Origin: Sinorhizobium sp. 6-70 | GTDB lineage: Bacteria; Pseudomonadota; Alphaproteobacteria; Rhizobiales; Rhizobiaceae | Assembly (NCBI RefSeq): GCF_030124375.1 | Contig: NZ_JASKLS010000019.1 | Coordinates: 47,126 to 111,125 of the forward strand | Direction of reading: 5' to 3' | Length of the DNA stretch: 64,000 nucleotides | Shown: positions 16,882-26,922 of the stretch, piece by piece | Position numbering within the stretch: the first letter of the stretch is position 1 | How the letters are laid out: every line of letters begins with the position of its first letter | Made by a program: the position numbers and the translations under genes | The notes under the pieces: generated by a model | What the model was told of the DNA's origin: nothing | Seen by the model: the letters and a program-made list of their open reading frames with translations, nothing else | Database searches by the model: none

Positions 16882-18039
16882 ATGTCTGGACTTGAACTGC
16901 GCAACATCTGCAAGAATTTCGGCTCCACGAACGTCATTCGGAACCTTTCGTTGGATGTTGTTCCCGGCGAGTTCCTGACGCTGCTCGGTCCCTCCGGGTG
17001 CGGGAAATCGACGCTTCTGCGCATCATCGCGGGTCTCGAGCTTCAGGACGAAGGATCTGTCGCGATCGGCGGACGCGCGGTGGACGGATTGCGTCCGAAG
17101 CGGCGCGATGTCGCCATGGTGTTTCAGTCCTACGCGCTATATCCGCACATGAGTGTCGCCAGAAATCTCGCCATTCCGCTGCTGATGCGACGCTTGAATA
17201 CATTGCAGCGCCTTCCGGTCTTCAGTGCATTCGTTCCGGGGACTGCAGCCAAGAAGGCGGAAATCGCCAGTGAGGTCGCGAGGATCGCGAAATCTATCGG
17301 CATTGACCACCTTCTCGATCGCAAGCCGAGCCAGCTTTCCGGTGGCCAGCGCCAGCGCGTCGCCGTAGGCCGAGCCATGGTGCGCCAGCCTGCGGTCTTC
17401 CTGATGGACGAACCGCTGTCCAATCTTGACGCTAAGCTGCGTGTCCAGATGCGCGCGGAAATCAAGGAGTTGCACCAACGGCTGGGCGTCACTTTCATTT
17501 ACGTGACCCATGATCAAGTCGAGGCGATGACGCTTTCCGATCGCGTGGCGGTCATGCTCGACGGCGAGCTTCTTCAGGTTGCGCCGCCCCAAGAGATCTA
17601 CACCAACCCACATGATCGTAGGGTGGCGGAATTCGTCGGTTCGCCGAAGATCAACATGATTGATGTTAAAGTGCGCGAAGGCGGGCTCGCCAAGATTGGT
17701 GGGCAGGTGCTGCCGCTTGAATTTGATGCAAAGCAGGACACTCTCACTATAGGAATTCGGCCAGAAGCGTTCCGTCTCACCGATAGCAGAGATCCAAATT
17801 CGCTTTCCTCCATAGTTCGCCTGATCGAGCACATGGGATCTGACCTTTTCGTCCACGTGGATCTGAGCGGTGTTCCTGATCCAGTTATCGCCCGCCTCCC
17901 CGCTTGGAGCAGCCACATCGCGCCGGGCAGCAGTCTACATCTGCGCATCACAACGGAGCAGGTGCTCCTCTTCTCAAAGGACGGCAAACGGTTGAAGCCG
18001 CAAGCCTCGGTCACACCTCTTCGGGGACTTGTACGATGA
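16882..18039 (+). CDS. ABC importer ATP-binding protein (UgpC/MalK type)
   Basis: The 385-residue product has Walker A GPSGCGKST, Q-loop, signature LSGGQRQRVAVGRAMVRQPAVFLMDEPLSNLD and the H-loop HDQ, followed by a MalK/UgpC-type C-terminal regulatory domain. It belongs to the family that energises uptake of sugars and glycerol-3-phosphate. Its neighbours are two permeases and a binding protein, and it is divergent from the C-P lyase operon behind a Pho box. Uptake of a phosphonate or phosphate ester is therefore likely. The typical phosphonate importer PhnCDE is absent from the window. Confidence 0.92.
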   Translation: MSGLELRNICKNFGSTNVIRNLSLDVVPGEFLTLLGPSGCGKSTLLRIIAGLELQDEGSVAIGGRAVDGLRPKRRDVAMVFQSYALYPHMSVARNLAIPLLMRRLNTLQRLPVFSAFVPGTAAKKAEIASEVARIAKSIGIDHLLDRKPSQLSGGQRQRVAVGRAMVRQPAVFLMDEPLSNLDAKLRVQMRAEIKELHQRLGVTFIYVTHDQVEAMTLSDRVAVMLDGELLQVAPPQEIYTNPHDRRVAEFVGSPKINMIDVKVREGGLAKIGGQVLPLEFDAKQDTLTIGIRPEAFRLTDSRDPNSLSSIVRLIEHMGSDLFVHVDLSGVPDPVIARLPAWSSHIAPGSSLHLRITTEQVLLFSKDGKRLKPQASVTPLRGLVR

Positions 18040-18992
18040 CCGTCGTCGAGCAAGGCCCGCCGCCGAACCACGCAGATGCTCGGACATTTCGACCGACAGA
18101 GGTAGCGTTGCGCCGTTTGCGTCTTGCGGAGAGCCTAGTTGCCTGCGCGCTCGCCGCCCCCGGCCTATTTTTGCTTGTTGCACTCTTCATCTTGCCGGTC
18201 GCCGGCGTCCTGGTCATCGCCTTCACGGATTGGCAATTCGGTGCGGCGTCTCTGAATTTCGTCGGTCTCAAGAACTTCACCGAGATCTTTGCGGACGCGG
18301 CGTTTCGTAAAGCGCTCGCCAACACGATGCTCTATACGGCAATCGTCGTTCCAGGGACTATTGTCCTAGGCCTCGCCGTCGCGCTGGCAATCGAAAGCGG
18401 CCAAACCATGCGCGCCTTCTACCGTGCGGTCCATTTCCTCCCTTACATGGCAACATTGGCCGCCATGGCGATCACGTGGGAAGCGCTCCTTCATCCGACG
18501 ATCGGCCTGGTCAATCAGGTCCTAACGGCGGCCGGATTACCGACCGCAAATTGGCTTCGCGATGAAAGAACCGTTCTGCCCGTCCTCGCGATCATCGGGA
18601 TTTGGCAGAACCTCGGCTTCGCAATGGTACTCTTCCTGGCTGGCCTAACGGCCATTCCGCGCGACCTCTACGACGCCGCGGACGTGGATGGAATCGATTT
18701 CTGGTTCGACCGTTTCCGCCTGATTACTCTCCCCATGCTCGGGCCAGTGCTGATGTTCGTCGTCATCGTCGTAGCTCTCCATGGGCTTGAGATATTTGAC
18801 ACCGTGCAAACCCTCACCCAAGGGGGCCCCAATCACGCCTCTGACGTGCTGCTTTACACCCTCTATCGCGAAAGCTTTCAGTATCTGCGGACAGGATATG
18901 GCGCGGCGGTGACCGTCGTGTTCCTCATGATCGTTGTGGCGCTCACGCTGATCCAGACCCGGATCATGGATCGAAAGGTGCACTATCAATGA
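18036..18992 (+). CDS. ABC importer permease (UgpA/MalF type)
   Basis: The 318-residue membrane protein has six predicted membrane segments and an EAA-type loop (YDAADVDGIDFWFDRFRLITLPML). The start ATG at 18036 overlaps the stop of the ATPase gene (ATGA). It pairs with the next permease to form the translocation channel of the importer. Substrate specificity cannot be read from the permease. Confidence 0.9.
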   Translation: MTVVEQGPPPNHADARTFRPTEVALRRLRLAESLVACALAAPGLFLLVALFILPVAGVLVIAFTDWQFGAASLNFVGLKNFTEIFADAAFRKALANTMLYTAIVVPGTIVLGLAVALAIESGQTMRAFYRAVHFLPYMATLAAMAITWEALLHPTIGLVNQVLTAAGLPTANWLRDERTVLPVLAIIGIWQNLGFAMVLFLAGLTAIPRDLYDAADVDGIDFWFDRFRLITLPMLGPVLMFVVIVVALHGLEIFDTVQTLTQGGPNHASDVLLYTLYRESFQYLRTGYGAAVTVVFLMIVVALTLIQTRIMDRKVHYQ

Positions 18993-19822
18993 AGCCATTC
19001 ACCATTTCACTCCGAAGCTTGGGTCGTCACAGTTTTTTGGCCATCACTACGACTTTCGTTCTTGTACCCTTCATTTGGATGATCAGCCTCTCATTAAAAC
19101 CGCCGGGTGAGAGCTTTAACGGGTCGTTCTCGCTGCTGCCGCAAACTTGGCACGCGGCGCAGAACTATACTCGGGCTATGACGGCCTCGCCTCTTCCACG
19201 CTTCATGTTCAATGGCTTCTTTGTCTGTGGTGTCATCCTGACTCTTCAATTACTTGTCTGTACCCCGATCGCCTATGCACTAGCCAAACTCAAATTTCCC
19301 GGCCGCAATGTCCTTTTTGCGCTGGTGCTCATCGGCCTGCTCGTTCCGGGCCAGGTGCTCGCGCTGCCGCTCTTCATCTTGGCCCATCAGCTTAATCTGC
19401 TGAATACCTATGCCGCGCTCGTTTTCCCGTTCATCGTCTCCCCGTTTGGCATTTTCCTGTTTCGCCAGTTCTTCAACACTATACCGGACGACATCGTGCA
19501 CGCGGCGCGGCTGGACGGCATGTCGGAATTCGCCATCGTCTGGCGGATAATGCTGCCCATGGCAGTACCGGCGCTGATCGCGTTTTCGATATTTTCAGTC
19601 GTGGGCCATTGGAACGATCTTTTCTGGCCGCTTATCGCGGTTCGCTCCCAGGAGCTTATGCCTCCTCCGCTGGGCCTCATGGCCTTCAAGAACGAAGACA
19701 CTGGAATAGATTATGGCCCCTTGATGGCGGCCAGTACCATCGTGGTCGCGCCGCTGGTGATTGTTTTCCTGGTCGCGCAGAGCTGGTTCATCAGGGGCCT
19801 AACTGCCGGCGGCGTCAAATGA
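18989..19822 (+). CDS. ABC importer permease (UgpE/MalG type)
   Basis: The 277-residue membrane protein has six predicted membrane segments and the EAA loop HAARLDGMSEFAIVWRIMLPMAVPAL. It overlaps the preceding permease gene by 4 bp. The C-terminal AQSWFIRGLTAGGVK is typical of MalG/UgpE-type permeases. Confidence 0.9.
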   Translation: MKPFTISLRSLGRHSFLAITTTFVLVPFIWMISLSLKPPGESFNGSFSLLPQTWHAAQNYTRAMTASPLPRFMFNGFFVCGVILTLQLLVCTPIAYALAKLKFPGRNVLFALVLIGLLVPGQVLALPLFILAHQLNLLNTYAALVFPFIVSPFGIFLFRQFFNTIPDDIVHAARLDGMSEFAIVWRIMLPMAVPALIAFSIFSVVGHWNDLFWPLIAVRSQELMPPPLGLMAFKNEDTGIDYGPLMAASTIVVAPLVIVFLVAQSWFIRGLTAGGVK

Positions 19823-20421
19823 CAGCTTGCCTGGGACTTCGATGAATACTTTCATAAAATCTTGTATCGGAGCTTGATCGTCGTCGGATTTTCATCATTG
19901 GCATCAGGTACATAATTGTGGCTGCCAACCGCAGAGCCACGATTATTTCTCTTACGGGCGAACGCTCGGAACTTCCCAGAATCTCCTCGCGCCCGCCGAA
20001 GGTGCCGTGAATGCGGCGCGCGAGTTCCTCTTCTGCCGCCAACCGTTCTCCTCAAGCAAGCCGGACGATGATGCAGTACTTATTGATGGCAAAAGAGACT
20101 TCCTGTTCACACGGTCCTTTGCGACGCCAACATGAGTGGTCGTTTTCTTCGGTTTAAGCTCCCATTGAAGTGCTTTTGGCTAAGACTCGCCTTCATCACT
20201 ATCGCCTGCTTGGGGAACACCAGTGAAGACAGAAGGTGGGTATGAGTCAAGGGCTCATCCATTCTTCTTCACGAGGTGGTCACTGTGCCATCAACTCTGT
20301 AACATGAGACAATGCTTTTTATGTCGGCGCGGCCGAGATAACTGCTGGAAAGGGGACATTTTTCCAAAGCTGCTATCAAAGCTGAAGGCCATAAAGCATT
20401 ACAGCCACTTGGGGAATGGAT
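19823..20421. other. intergenic region before the substrate-binding protein
   Basis: This 600-bp stretch has lower GC content than its neighbours and stop codons in all frames. I see no convincing gene. It separates the permease genes from their likely binding-protein gene, so the latter may have its own promoter. No Pho box was recognised. Confidence 0.4.
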
Positions 20422-21699
20422 ATGATTTCCGACCTTAACAGACGCGATTTTCTTCGCGGAACTGCCGCTATAGCCGCCGGTGCATTAGCTGCGCCGGCCC
20501 TGGCTCAATCAGCGCCGATCGCTCTTCGCATTATAACGAGCACGCCAAAGGAGCTCTACGATGGCCTCTGCGCCGATTTCGCGCAAAAACGGCCAGACAT
20601 CCGCGTTACCGTAGACACTCCTTCACCGGATTATGACGATCTAACTCTACGTGTCAGGCGCGCATCGGTAATTGGCGACGTCCCGGACGTCGCGTTCCAG
20701 GGTTTCAACCGCATCAATCTACTTGCCCAGCCAGGCCCTGCCATCCCGCTGGATCCCTTCGTAAACGCAGAGGGCAACCAAGCATCCCTCGGCTACCAGC
20801 CATCGCTTCTCGACATGGCCAAAGTCAACGGCAAGACCTTCGGCCTGCCCTTCGCGATATCGTCGCCAACGCTGTTCTTTAATCTCGACCTTGTGGAGAA
20901 AGCGGGCGGCAACCCAGACAAGTTGCCTGCCGATTGGCCTGATATTATAGAATTGGGTAGAAGGATCCGTGGGCTCGAAAACGGCGTAATGGGCCTCCAC
21001 TACGCCTATATCGGGCATTCGGGCGCCTGGACCTGGATGGCCTTGGTCATGAGCCAGGGTGGCCGAATCATGACGCCAGATCAGAAGGATGTCGGTTTCG
21101 ACAGTCCGGAAGGCCTCTGGTCCTTGGAGATGTTCAAGCAGTTTGGCCAAGCCGGCCAAATCGAGATGTCGCTCAATCAGAGCCGGCAAGCCTTTTCGAG
21201 CGGCACCATGGGTATCCTCGGCACCGCCAGCAGCTATTTGCGCTCCGCCGAGAAGGCAGCCATGGGTGAATTCCAAATCCGCACCGCCAACCTGCCACTC
21301 AAGCCGAACGGCAAATTGCCAGTAGGCGGCAATGCGGCGATGATTGTGACCAAAGATCCTATCCGTCAGAAAGCCGCTTGGGACTTCATCAAGTACATGA
21401 CGGGACCGGAAGCTCAGACGAAGCTCGTCAACACCACCGGCTATATTCCGGCCAACGACATTGCGGTAAGGACACCCGAATTCCTTGGAAGGTTTTATGC
21501 TGACAATCCGAACGCGATGGTGGGCGTTCAGCAACTTCCGATCCTGACCGCATGGCCCGGCTTCCCCGGTCAGAATGCGATCAAGATCACCGATCTGATT
21601 CGGGATCACATCCAGTCAGTCGTGACCTTGCGTCGCGAGCCGAAAGCGGTGCTGCACGACATGGTCCGTGACGTTCGAGCCCTCCTGCCGCCCACTTGA
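20422..21699 (+). CDS. ABC importer periplasmic substrate-binding protein (UgpB type)
   Basis: The 425-residue product starts with a twin-arginine-type signal (NRRDFLRGTAAIAAGALAAPALAQ) and continues as a family 1 extracellular binding protein (ITSTPKELYDGLCADFAQKRPDIRV; later GGNAAMIVTKDPIRQKAAWDFIKYMTGPEAQ). It most likely delivers the substrate to the preceding ATPase and permeases. The start at 20422 leaves 6 nt to GGGGA; ATG at 20416 would abut it. Confidence 0.88.
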   Translation: MISDLNRRDFLRGTAAIAAGALAAPALAQSAPIALRIITSTPKELYDGLCADFAQKRPDIRVTVDTPSPDYDDLTLRVRRASVIGDVPDVAFQGFNRINLLAQPGPAIPLDPFVNAEGNQASLGYQPSLLDMAKVNGKTFGLPFAISSPTLFFNLDLVEKAGGNPDKLPADWPDIIELGRRIRGLENGVMGLHYAYIGHSGAWTWMALVMSQGGRIMTPDQKDVGFDSPEGLWSLEMFKQFGQAGQIEMSLNQSRQAFSSGTMGILGTASSYLRSAEKAAMGEFQIRTANLPLKPNGKLPVGGNAAMIVTKDPIRQKAAWDFIKYMTGPEAQTKLVNTTGYIPANDIAVRTPEFLGRFYADNPNAMVGVQQLPILTAWPGFPGQNAIKITDLIRDHIQSVVTLRREPKAVLHDMVRDVRALLPPT

Positions 21700-21785
21700 G
21701 CAGGTAACTCCAAGCACCTGATCACGCTATACAAAAGGCGAGCCATGGGTGGCTCGTCACTTCTCCTAAAATTCGGCTTAGTCGG

Positions 21786-22055
21786 CTACCAGCCAGTGCG
21801 CGTCCCGCTCAAATCACTTGACCGCATTGTCGGCAGCCCCACCAAACCGAAACCGCAGCGGTTGAGATAGGCTTCCATCTCTAGCGGTAGCACGATGCGG
21901 TAATCGCTGCTTTCGACATCGATCACTTTGTCGTCCACTGACCAGGTCCTCTCAAGATGGCAGGCGAAGTCGGCAGTTGCACCGCGCCGCGGCACCAGAC
22001 GACCGCTGGACTCATTCACTCGCTCCAGCCTGGTATGCTCCGAAGCAGGTCGCAT
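21786..22055 (-). pseudogene. C-terminal remnant of a SAM-dependent methyltransferase
   Basis: Part of the 89-codon frame reads RTWSVDDKVIDVESSDYRIVLPLEMEAYLNRCGF, which resembles the end of class I methyltransferases, where a YR(I/Y)-P-E(M/L) stretch precedes the final GF motif. The SAM-binding N-terminal part is not found upstream in frame. The identification rests on a short stretch and is tentative. Confidence 0.4.
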
Positions 22056-22360
22056 ATCCCCACCCGCTATTTTCGCTTTCGGATTTCTTGGGCTCTCGGA
22101 TTTTTACCATCAGCGGCAACGCGTCATCCCCACCGTTCAACTCGGAATCGGTAAGGGCGGACGAGGCCCGGCCCTGTGCCGCAACCGGCCTGTGAGCGAA
22201 GCGGTGAACCACCAGGAAGCAGTTCTGGGCTCATCCCGCTGGGATTGGACCACCGCTTCGGTCGATGGCATCGGCACGACGCCAGTGGGTCCTCAGCGCG
22301 TCACTTTGCAGCATAGGTCATATCAAACAAAGTTATGGCAAATCTCCGCAGGGCGTCTTT
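22056..22360. other. short intergenic region
   Basis: No gene or recognised element was seen between the methyltransferase remnant and the Mur-ligase-like gene. It could contain decayed parts of the missing methyltransferase N-terminus. Confidence 0.3.
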
Positions 22361-23800
22361 TCAACCGGACTTTGAGACTAAATGTTCGAGAAAACGCCGC
22401 ACATCCAATGGCGGATTGTAGAAGACAGGAGAAATCAGCAGCCGCGCACCGGGGTGCGCGGCCCCGATGGCTTCAAGAACAGCGGCCTCGAAGTTTTTAG
22501 CGCGAACAACGGGCGGCATCATTCCACCCGTTTCTGCGAGTGTCCGCTCAATGATATCTCCGCCTTCGTCGAACAGCACGACGCTAGTCGCTTTTCTCAG
22601 AAGCGCTTCGCAAAACAGCCTTAGATCGCCCATTTCCAGTGCGCTATTGACTCGTTTTTCCCCGCCGACCGATTGGACTGCGCCTCCGGAGACCACTACC
22701 AGCGATTGATCGGGGAAAGTTTCCAAGCCATTTAACGCCTTTCGCGGATTCATGCCGATCGTGTCGTCGTATATCTCGATGCCGTCTCGAATCCCGAGAA
22801 ATTGACACCGCTGAGGAAGGCCCTGGAAGATCACCAGTGCGTCGCGCAATGTTTCGGTCTTTACTCCGAGTTCGATGGCAACCGCCGCAGCGGCGAGAGC
22901 ATTCGGTATATGATGGCGCGGCATCCTCAATTCCGAAACAGCGCAAATTTTGTGACATCCACCCCTGGAACGTAGGGCGATATGGCCATCAGCGACGACG
23001 ATCCCATTCGCTATCTTGTCCATAGCGCTAAAGTAGAAGTTGCGTCCCCGCCCGAGCCCGTGAAAATGTCCGCGCACTTCCGGGTCGTCGAAATTTAGCA
23101 CCGCTACGTCGCCGCTCTGCTGAAACCGCAACAGGTTCTGTTTGGCGCTTCGATAGGCTTCAAAAGAGCCGTGCCAGTCCTGATGGTCTGGAAAAAGGTT
23201 GGTAACAACCCCAATTGAGGGGCTGGTCGTGACATAACTTAGGTGGTGGCTGGTCAATTCGACCACGGCCCATGAGGCATCGTTGAGTGACGTGACTGCT
23301 TCCAGCATTGCTTTTCCGGGCCCGGATGGTGTGAGCCGATAGTCCGTCGAGCCAATGACGTCGAACCCCGCATTCCGCAGAATTGCCGACAGCAGAAATG
23401 TCGTCGTCGTCTTCCCGGCCGAACCCGTTACACCGACCGTTCCACCGGGCGCATCCCGCAGAACAGTGTCCGCGAGACTGGAAATAGTGAACCCCTTGGC
23501 GCGGGCATGATCGATAATGACATCATGCGATGGCGTCGAAGGGGAAACGAAGAGCGTTCCCGCTTCACCTATATTGGCGATTTCAGTTCGAAGCCGAAAA
23601 TCGACGTTCCCGCCTTCGGCACGCAAAGCCCTTCGGGCGTTTTCTGGGTCGCCGTATTCAGTGTGAAGAACGGTCACGCGTTTGCCGCGACGGGAAAGAT
23701 GCTGAGCAAGGGCGACCGCGTCCTCATTCACGCCGTCGATCAGCACATGTAAGTGTTCAACCGAAAACCTGCTCTCGCGATTGTAAACCGAGTTACCCAT
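22361..23800 (-). CDS. Mur ligase-family enzyme (MurD-like), orphan
   Basis: The 479-residue product has the Mur ligase ATP-binding loop GVTGSAGKTTTTFLLSAIL (around 119-137) and a central VVELTSHHLSYV ... NLFPDHQDWHG stretch. It also has the C-terminal domain YDDTIGMNPRKALNGLE. An N-terminal Rossmann-like part is as in MurD. It is not next to any mur or cell-division genes, so a housekeeping MurD role is doubtful. Orphan Mur ligases can make amide bonds in secondary metabolism. The start at 23800 is chosen for a GGAGG 9 nt upstream. Confidence 0.8.
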   Translation of the reverse strand: MGNSVYNRESRFSVEHLHVLIDGVNEDAVALAQHLSRRGKRVTVLHTEYGDPENARRALRAEGGNVDFRLRTEIANIGEAGTLFVSPSTPSHDVIIDHARAKGFTISSLADTVLRDAPGGTVGVTGSAGKTTTTFLLSAILRNAGFDVIGSTDYRLTPSGPGKAMLEAVTSLNDASWAVVELTSHHLSYVTTSPSIGVVTNLFPDHQDWHGSFEAYRSAKQNLLRFQQSGDVAVLNFDDPEVRGHFHGLGRGRNFYFSAMDKIANGIVVADGHIALRSRGGCHKICAVSELRMPRHHIPNALAAAAVAIELGVKTETLRDALVIFQGLPQRCQFLGIRDGIEIYDDTIGMNPRKALNGLETFPDQSLVVVSGGAVQSVGGEKRVNSALEMGDLRLFCEALLRKATSVVLFDEGGDIIERTLAETGGMMPPVVRAKNFEAAVLEAIGAAHPGARLLISPVFYNPPLDVRRFLEHLVSKSG

Positions 23801-25000
23801 AGTCGCCGTCCCCTCCGTCCGGAAATGTGGTCGCTGAGGGACGACTAAGGATGCACTATCTCGCCCACAAGAGGGATTGGATACGACCGTCGGATACATC
23901 CAAATTTCTTAATAACGATGTCATAAACTGGGAAAACGTTGATGGTTTCGCGCGTGCACCGTGCGGCCCTCTGGCTAGAACGCTGCGCGCACAGCTCGGT
24001 CCAAGCCGACATTGGCACAGGCGAGTCTGCAGCTCGACCTCGATGCCACCCAGCTCAGGTTCATCGAACCGCAGCCAACCGCCTGCAAACAGGCTCTTTC
24101 CCGCTCTATCGGACGCACCAAAGCCGGCCTGAACTCCGAGCTTAACGCCGTCACCGGCGGGTTCAGTCGTCCTTTACGCCGCTGCTCACCGAAGGTAGGT
24201 CAGCGACTTTACGGGCGCGTGCCCGCTCATCGGACGCCTCCCCAAGGTCAAGGAGTTGTTAGTCGATCGCGGCTGTGATGCCTACTAGTTCCGCAATGAG
24301 CTGAGCAAAAGGGAGATCTCTCCCTGCGTCCCGCCCAAACGAAATCGCAGGCAATCCATCGTATACGACGCGGTTCTCTTCAAACAAGAACGATCCCGGA
24401 TCGAAAACATGTTCGGCAGGGTCCACGACTGAAGATGCATCGCAACCCCGATGCTATCGATGTGCCCACACCGAGCGTGTCGGCAAGGGCCGAGGTGTCC
24501 GCGCTGACGCAGCCGACCAACCTTCCGAACCAGATATTCATCAGGCTGCCTGTCCATGTGAAGGCGCGACGTCGATGATGCCGTTCTCATGGCCTAGCGA
24601 AAAGGCTGATCCGATCGCAACTTCCCACGCCAATGTTGCATCGCCCGATGTTCTGTAACAAATCAATTTGCATATTTGGTGCTTGGTGGCTTGCCAACTT
24701 GATCGCATGTATCGTTCACTTAATGGGAAAATGAGCCATAAGCAAAAGTATACATCAGGCCATATTTCAGATAATTAAAGCTGCGGACAAAAAAGACAGA
24801 TTAGCTAAAATGCACCCCAGTATATACTTAAATATATTCTAACGAAGCTCTTGCCTCAGCATCACTTCACGGTTATTGTTTGTTCTGACCGGCCGGAGCC
24901 AGATCGAGGCCCATTTGCCGACGCCGCTAAGTTTCAAGTTCATTACGCAGTGTTCGCGGCAGGTTCCCGAGCAACCGTAACGTGACATACGAGGGAACGA
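23801..25000. other. 1.2-kb region with IS remnant and no intact gene
   Basis: Apart from the insertion-sequence remnant annotated at 24090-24500 I see no coding sequence. The part at 24650-24850 is markedly AT-rich compared with the surroundings and may hold the promoter for the methyltransferase genes. Confidence 0.4.
24090..24500 (+). mobile_element. IS5-family transposase remnant (IS427-like)
   Basis: In changing frames the sequence encodes GRTKAGLNSELNAVTGG, then LLTEG, KVKELLVDRGCDAY, FRNELSKREISPCVPPKRNR and IENMFGRVHD. These correspond in order to conserved blocks of the DDE transposase of IS5/IS427-type elements (catalytic Asp region DRG-DA, and the final IENMFGR region). Several frameshifts and stops separate the blocks, so the element is dead. 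No terminal inverted repeats were identified. Confidence 0.7.
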
Positions 25001-25774
25001 ATGCAAGCCGTCCAGTTGCGAAAATGGGGCGACTTCGGAGCGGTCGCAAGTTACTATCACAATTGGCCATCTTATTCGCCAGCGCTGCTGAAGCATCTGA
25101 TTGCTTTTGTCCGCGCCGAAAAGACCACGGTCGTGGCCGACATCGGAGCTGGCACGGGCACGCTCACGCGTATGTTGCAGGCGCACGGGCTGCATGGCTA
25201 TGCGATCGAGCCTGACGAAAAAATGCGATCCGCAGGCATCGAACGTTGCGGGACGAACAGTTTCGAATGGACTGCCGGTTCCGCGGAAGACACGGGCCTT
25301 CCTTCTAAGTCCATTGATTGGATCGTCATGGGCAATGCATTCCATTGGATCGACAGCCATCGCTCGCTGGAAGAGTTCCGACGCGTTCTAAGGGATCGCG
25401 CAACGGTCAGTCTACTGTGGGTTCTTCGCGATATCCGCCGGGACGCGTTGCTTCAAGAAATCGAGAGCATCATTCATGACGCTGCCCCCAATATCCGCCG
25501 AACACTCGACTTAGTCCTAAAATGCATGGATAGCGTTGAAGACTGCCTGATGGCGGCCGGCTTTTCCGACTGCTATCGCCTGGAAATGCCCCATAAAGAG
25601 AAGATGAGCGCCTCTCGTTTCCGCGATGCGTGGAGAACCATCACCGATGTTCCATGCCAGGTGGGAGAAAAGAAATGGGCCGAAATTCTCAACCAAATCG
25701 ACGCTTTAACGCTCGACGAAATCAGCATTGAAATGAGCATGCGAACGTATGCGTGGACTTTCCGCGCACTTTAG
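25001..25774 (+). CDS. class I SAM-dependent methyltransferase
   Basis: The 257-residue protein has motif I VADIGAGTGTLTRML (around 44-58), an acidic residue IEPDEKM (motif II) and SIDWIVMGNAFHWID, typical of type-11 small-molecule methyltransferases related to ubiquinone/trans-aconitate methyltransferases. The substrate is unknown. It is followed closely by a second enzyme of the same general type, suggesting a two-gene unit. Confidence 0.82.
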   Translation: MQAVQLRKWGDFGAVASYYHNWPSYSPALLKHLIAFVRAEKTTVVADIGAGTGTLTRMLQAHGLHGYAIEPDEKMRSAGIERCGTNSFEWTAGSAEDTGLPSKSIDWIVMGNAFHWIDSHRSLEEFRRVLRDRATVSLLWVLRDIRRDALLQEIESIIHDAAPNIRRTLDLVLKCMDSVEDCLMAAGFSDCYRLEMPHKEKMSASRFRDAWRTITDVPCQVGEKKWAEILNQIDALTLDEISIEMSMRTYAWTFRAL

Positions 25775-25811
25775 GCTTCCCGACCGAACTAACTTTACTG
25801 GTGGACCTGAT

Positions 25812-26630
25812 ATGCATGGAACCGGATTGTTCGAAGGTGCTGCAATATATTACTCGCAATATCAACCCGACTATCCCGCGGAGATCTTTACTCTCTTGAC
25901 CGACCGTTTTTCCCTCAACGCGAAACATCGGCTTCTCGATCTGGGATGTGGCACTGGTCAACTCGGGATTCCCTTTGCAAGTCGCGTGGGACGCGTTCTG
26001 TGCATGGATCCTGATGCAGATATGATTTCCGAGGCACGACGCTCGGCGACAAAGGCGGGTGTGCGAAATGTTGAATTTGAAGTCAATGGCGTCGAAGCAA
26101 TCGACGCATCATATGAACCAGTTCAACTGGTCACTATGGGACGATGCTTTCATTGGATGCCCCGAGAGCACGCCCTTGGGTTGCTGGATATGATAGTCGC
26201 CGAGGGAGGCGGCATTGCAATTATTGACAAGGAACGGTCGGCCGGCGAGCCCCCCGGATGGTGGGACGACATGTGGCGGTTCGTCCTTGACTGGCATGGA
26301 GGAACTCTTCCTGCGGGCAAAGGGCAAACTCGAGCACCTCTCCCGAGACCCCACATAGATGTCGTAGCTGCCTCTCCTTTTGCGGCGATGGAGCAATTGT
26401 CGATCCCATATTCTATCGAATGGGCCGTTCAAGACATGGTGGGCTACGTCCTTTCGACGTCACGGGCATGCCCTGGTGTTCTGGGCGATGGGCGTAAGAC
26501 ATTTGAAGAACGGCTGTATGGCCATTTGTCGGATCGTGCCAAGCACGGTTATCTGATCGAGACAGGAACGACAGTCCTGTTAATAGCCACGCGGAGGAAA
26601 CCTCGCCATGGATTTGCAAGGAGACGATAA
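25812..26630 (+). CDS. class I SAM-dependent methyltransferase
   Basis: The 272-residue product has motif I LLDLGCGTGQLGIPFA and MDPDADMI (motif II), followed by VTMGRCFHWMPREHAL, resembling the preceding methyltransferase (MGNAFHWID). The two are probably a diverged tandem pair. The start at 25812 is preferred because MHGTGLFEGAAIYYSQYQPDYP matches the usual N-terminal helix and GGTGGA lies upstream. The substrate is unknown. Confidence 0.82.
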   Translation: MHGTGLFEGAAIYYSQYQPDYPAEIFTLLTDRFSLNAKHRLLDLGCGTGQLGIPFASRVGRVLCMDPDADMISEARRSATKAGVRNVEFEVNGVEAIDASYEPVQLVTMGRCFHWMPREHALGLLDMIVAEGGGIAIIDKERSAGEPPGWWDDMWRFVLDWHGGTLPAGKGQTRAPLPRPHIDVVAASPFAAMEQLSIPYSIEWAVQDMVGYVLSTSRACPGVLGDGRKTFEERLYGHLSDRAKHGYLIETGTTVLLIATRRKPRHGFARRR

Positions 26631-26922
26631 TTCCCGCGGTGGACGAGAGCCATTAAAACTCGGCGGTTGGCATGAGTTCGTCGAACCATCGGCCAGTCAG
26701 GACGAAATCACAACGTTGAACGGCAGCATATTGCGCATAAGCACTCGTATCGTCGCTGCGGATCTTGCCCTCAGGTTGGCATCAAACCTGAGCTCCGCTT
26801 CGCCATTTTTTGCTTTTCATCGTCCGCTTTGTTTGCCACGAGCATGTCCGCCTTCGGTCAGGGGAAACTCTCGGGATATTGAGGTGCGGCGGAGGCACGA
26901 ACATAGCCCTCGCTCGCCTTTC

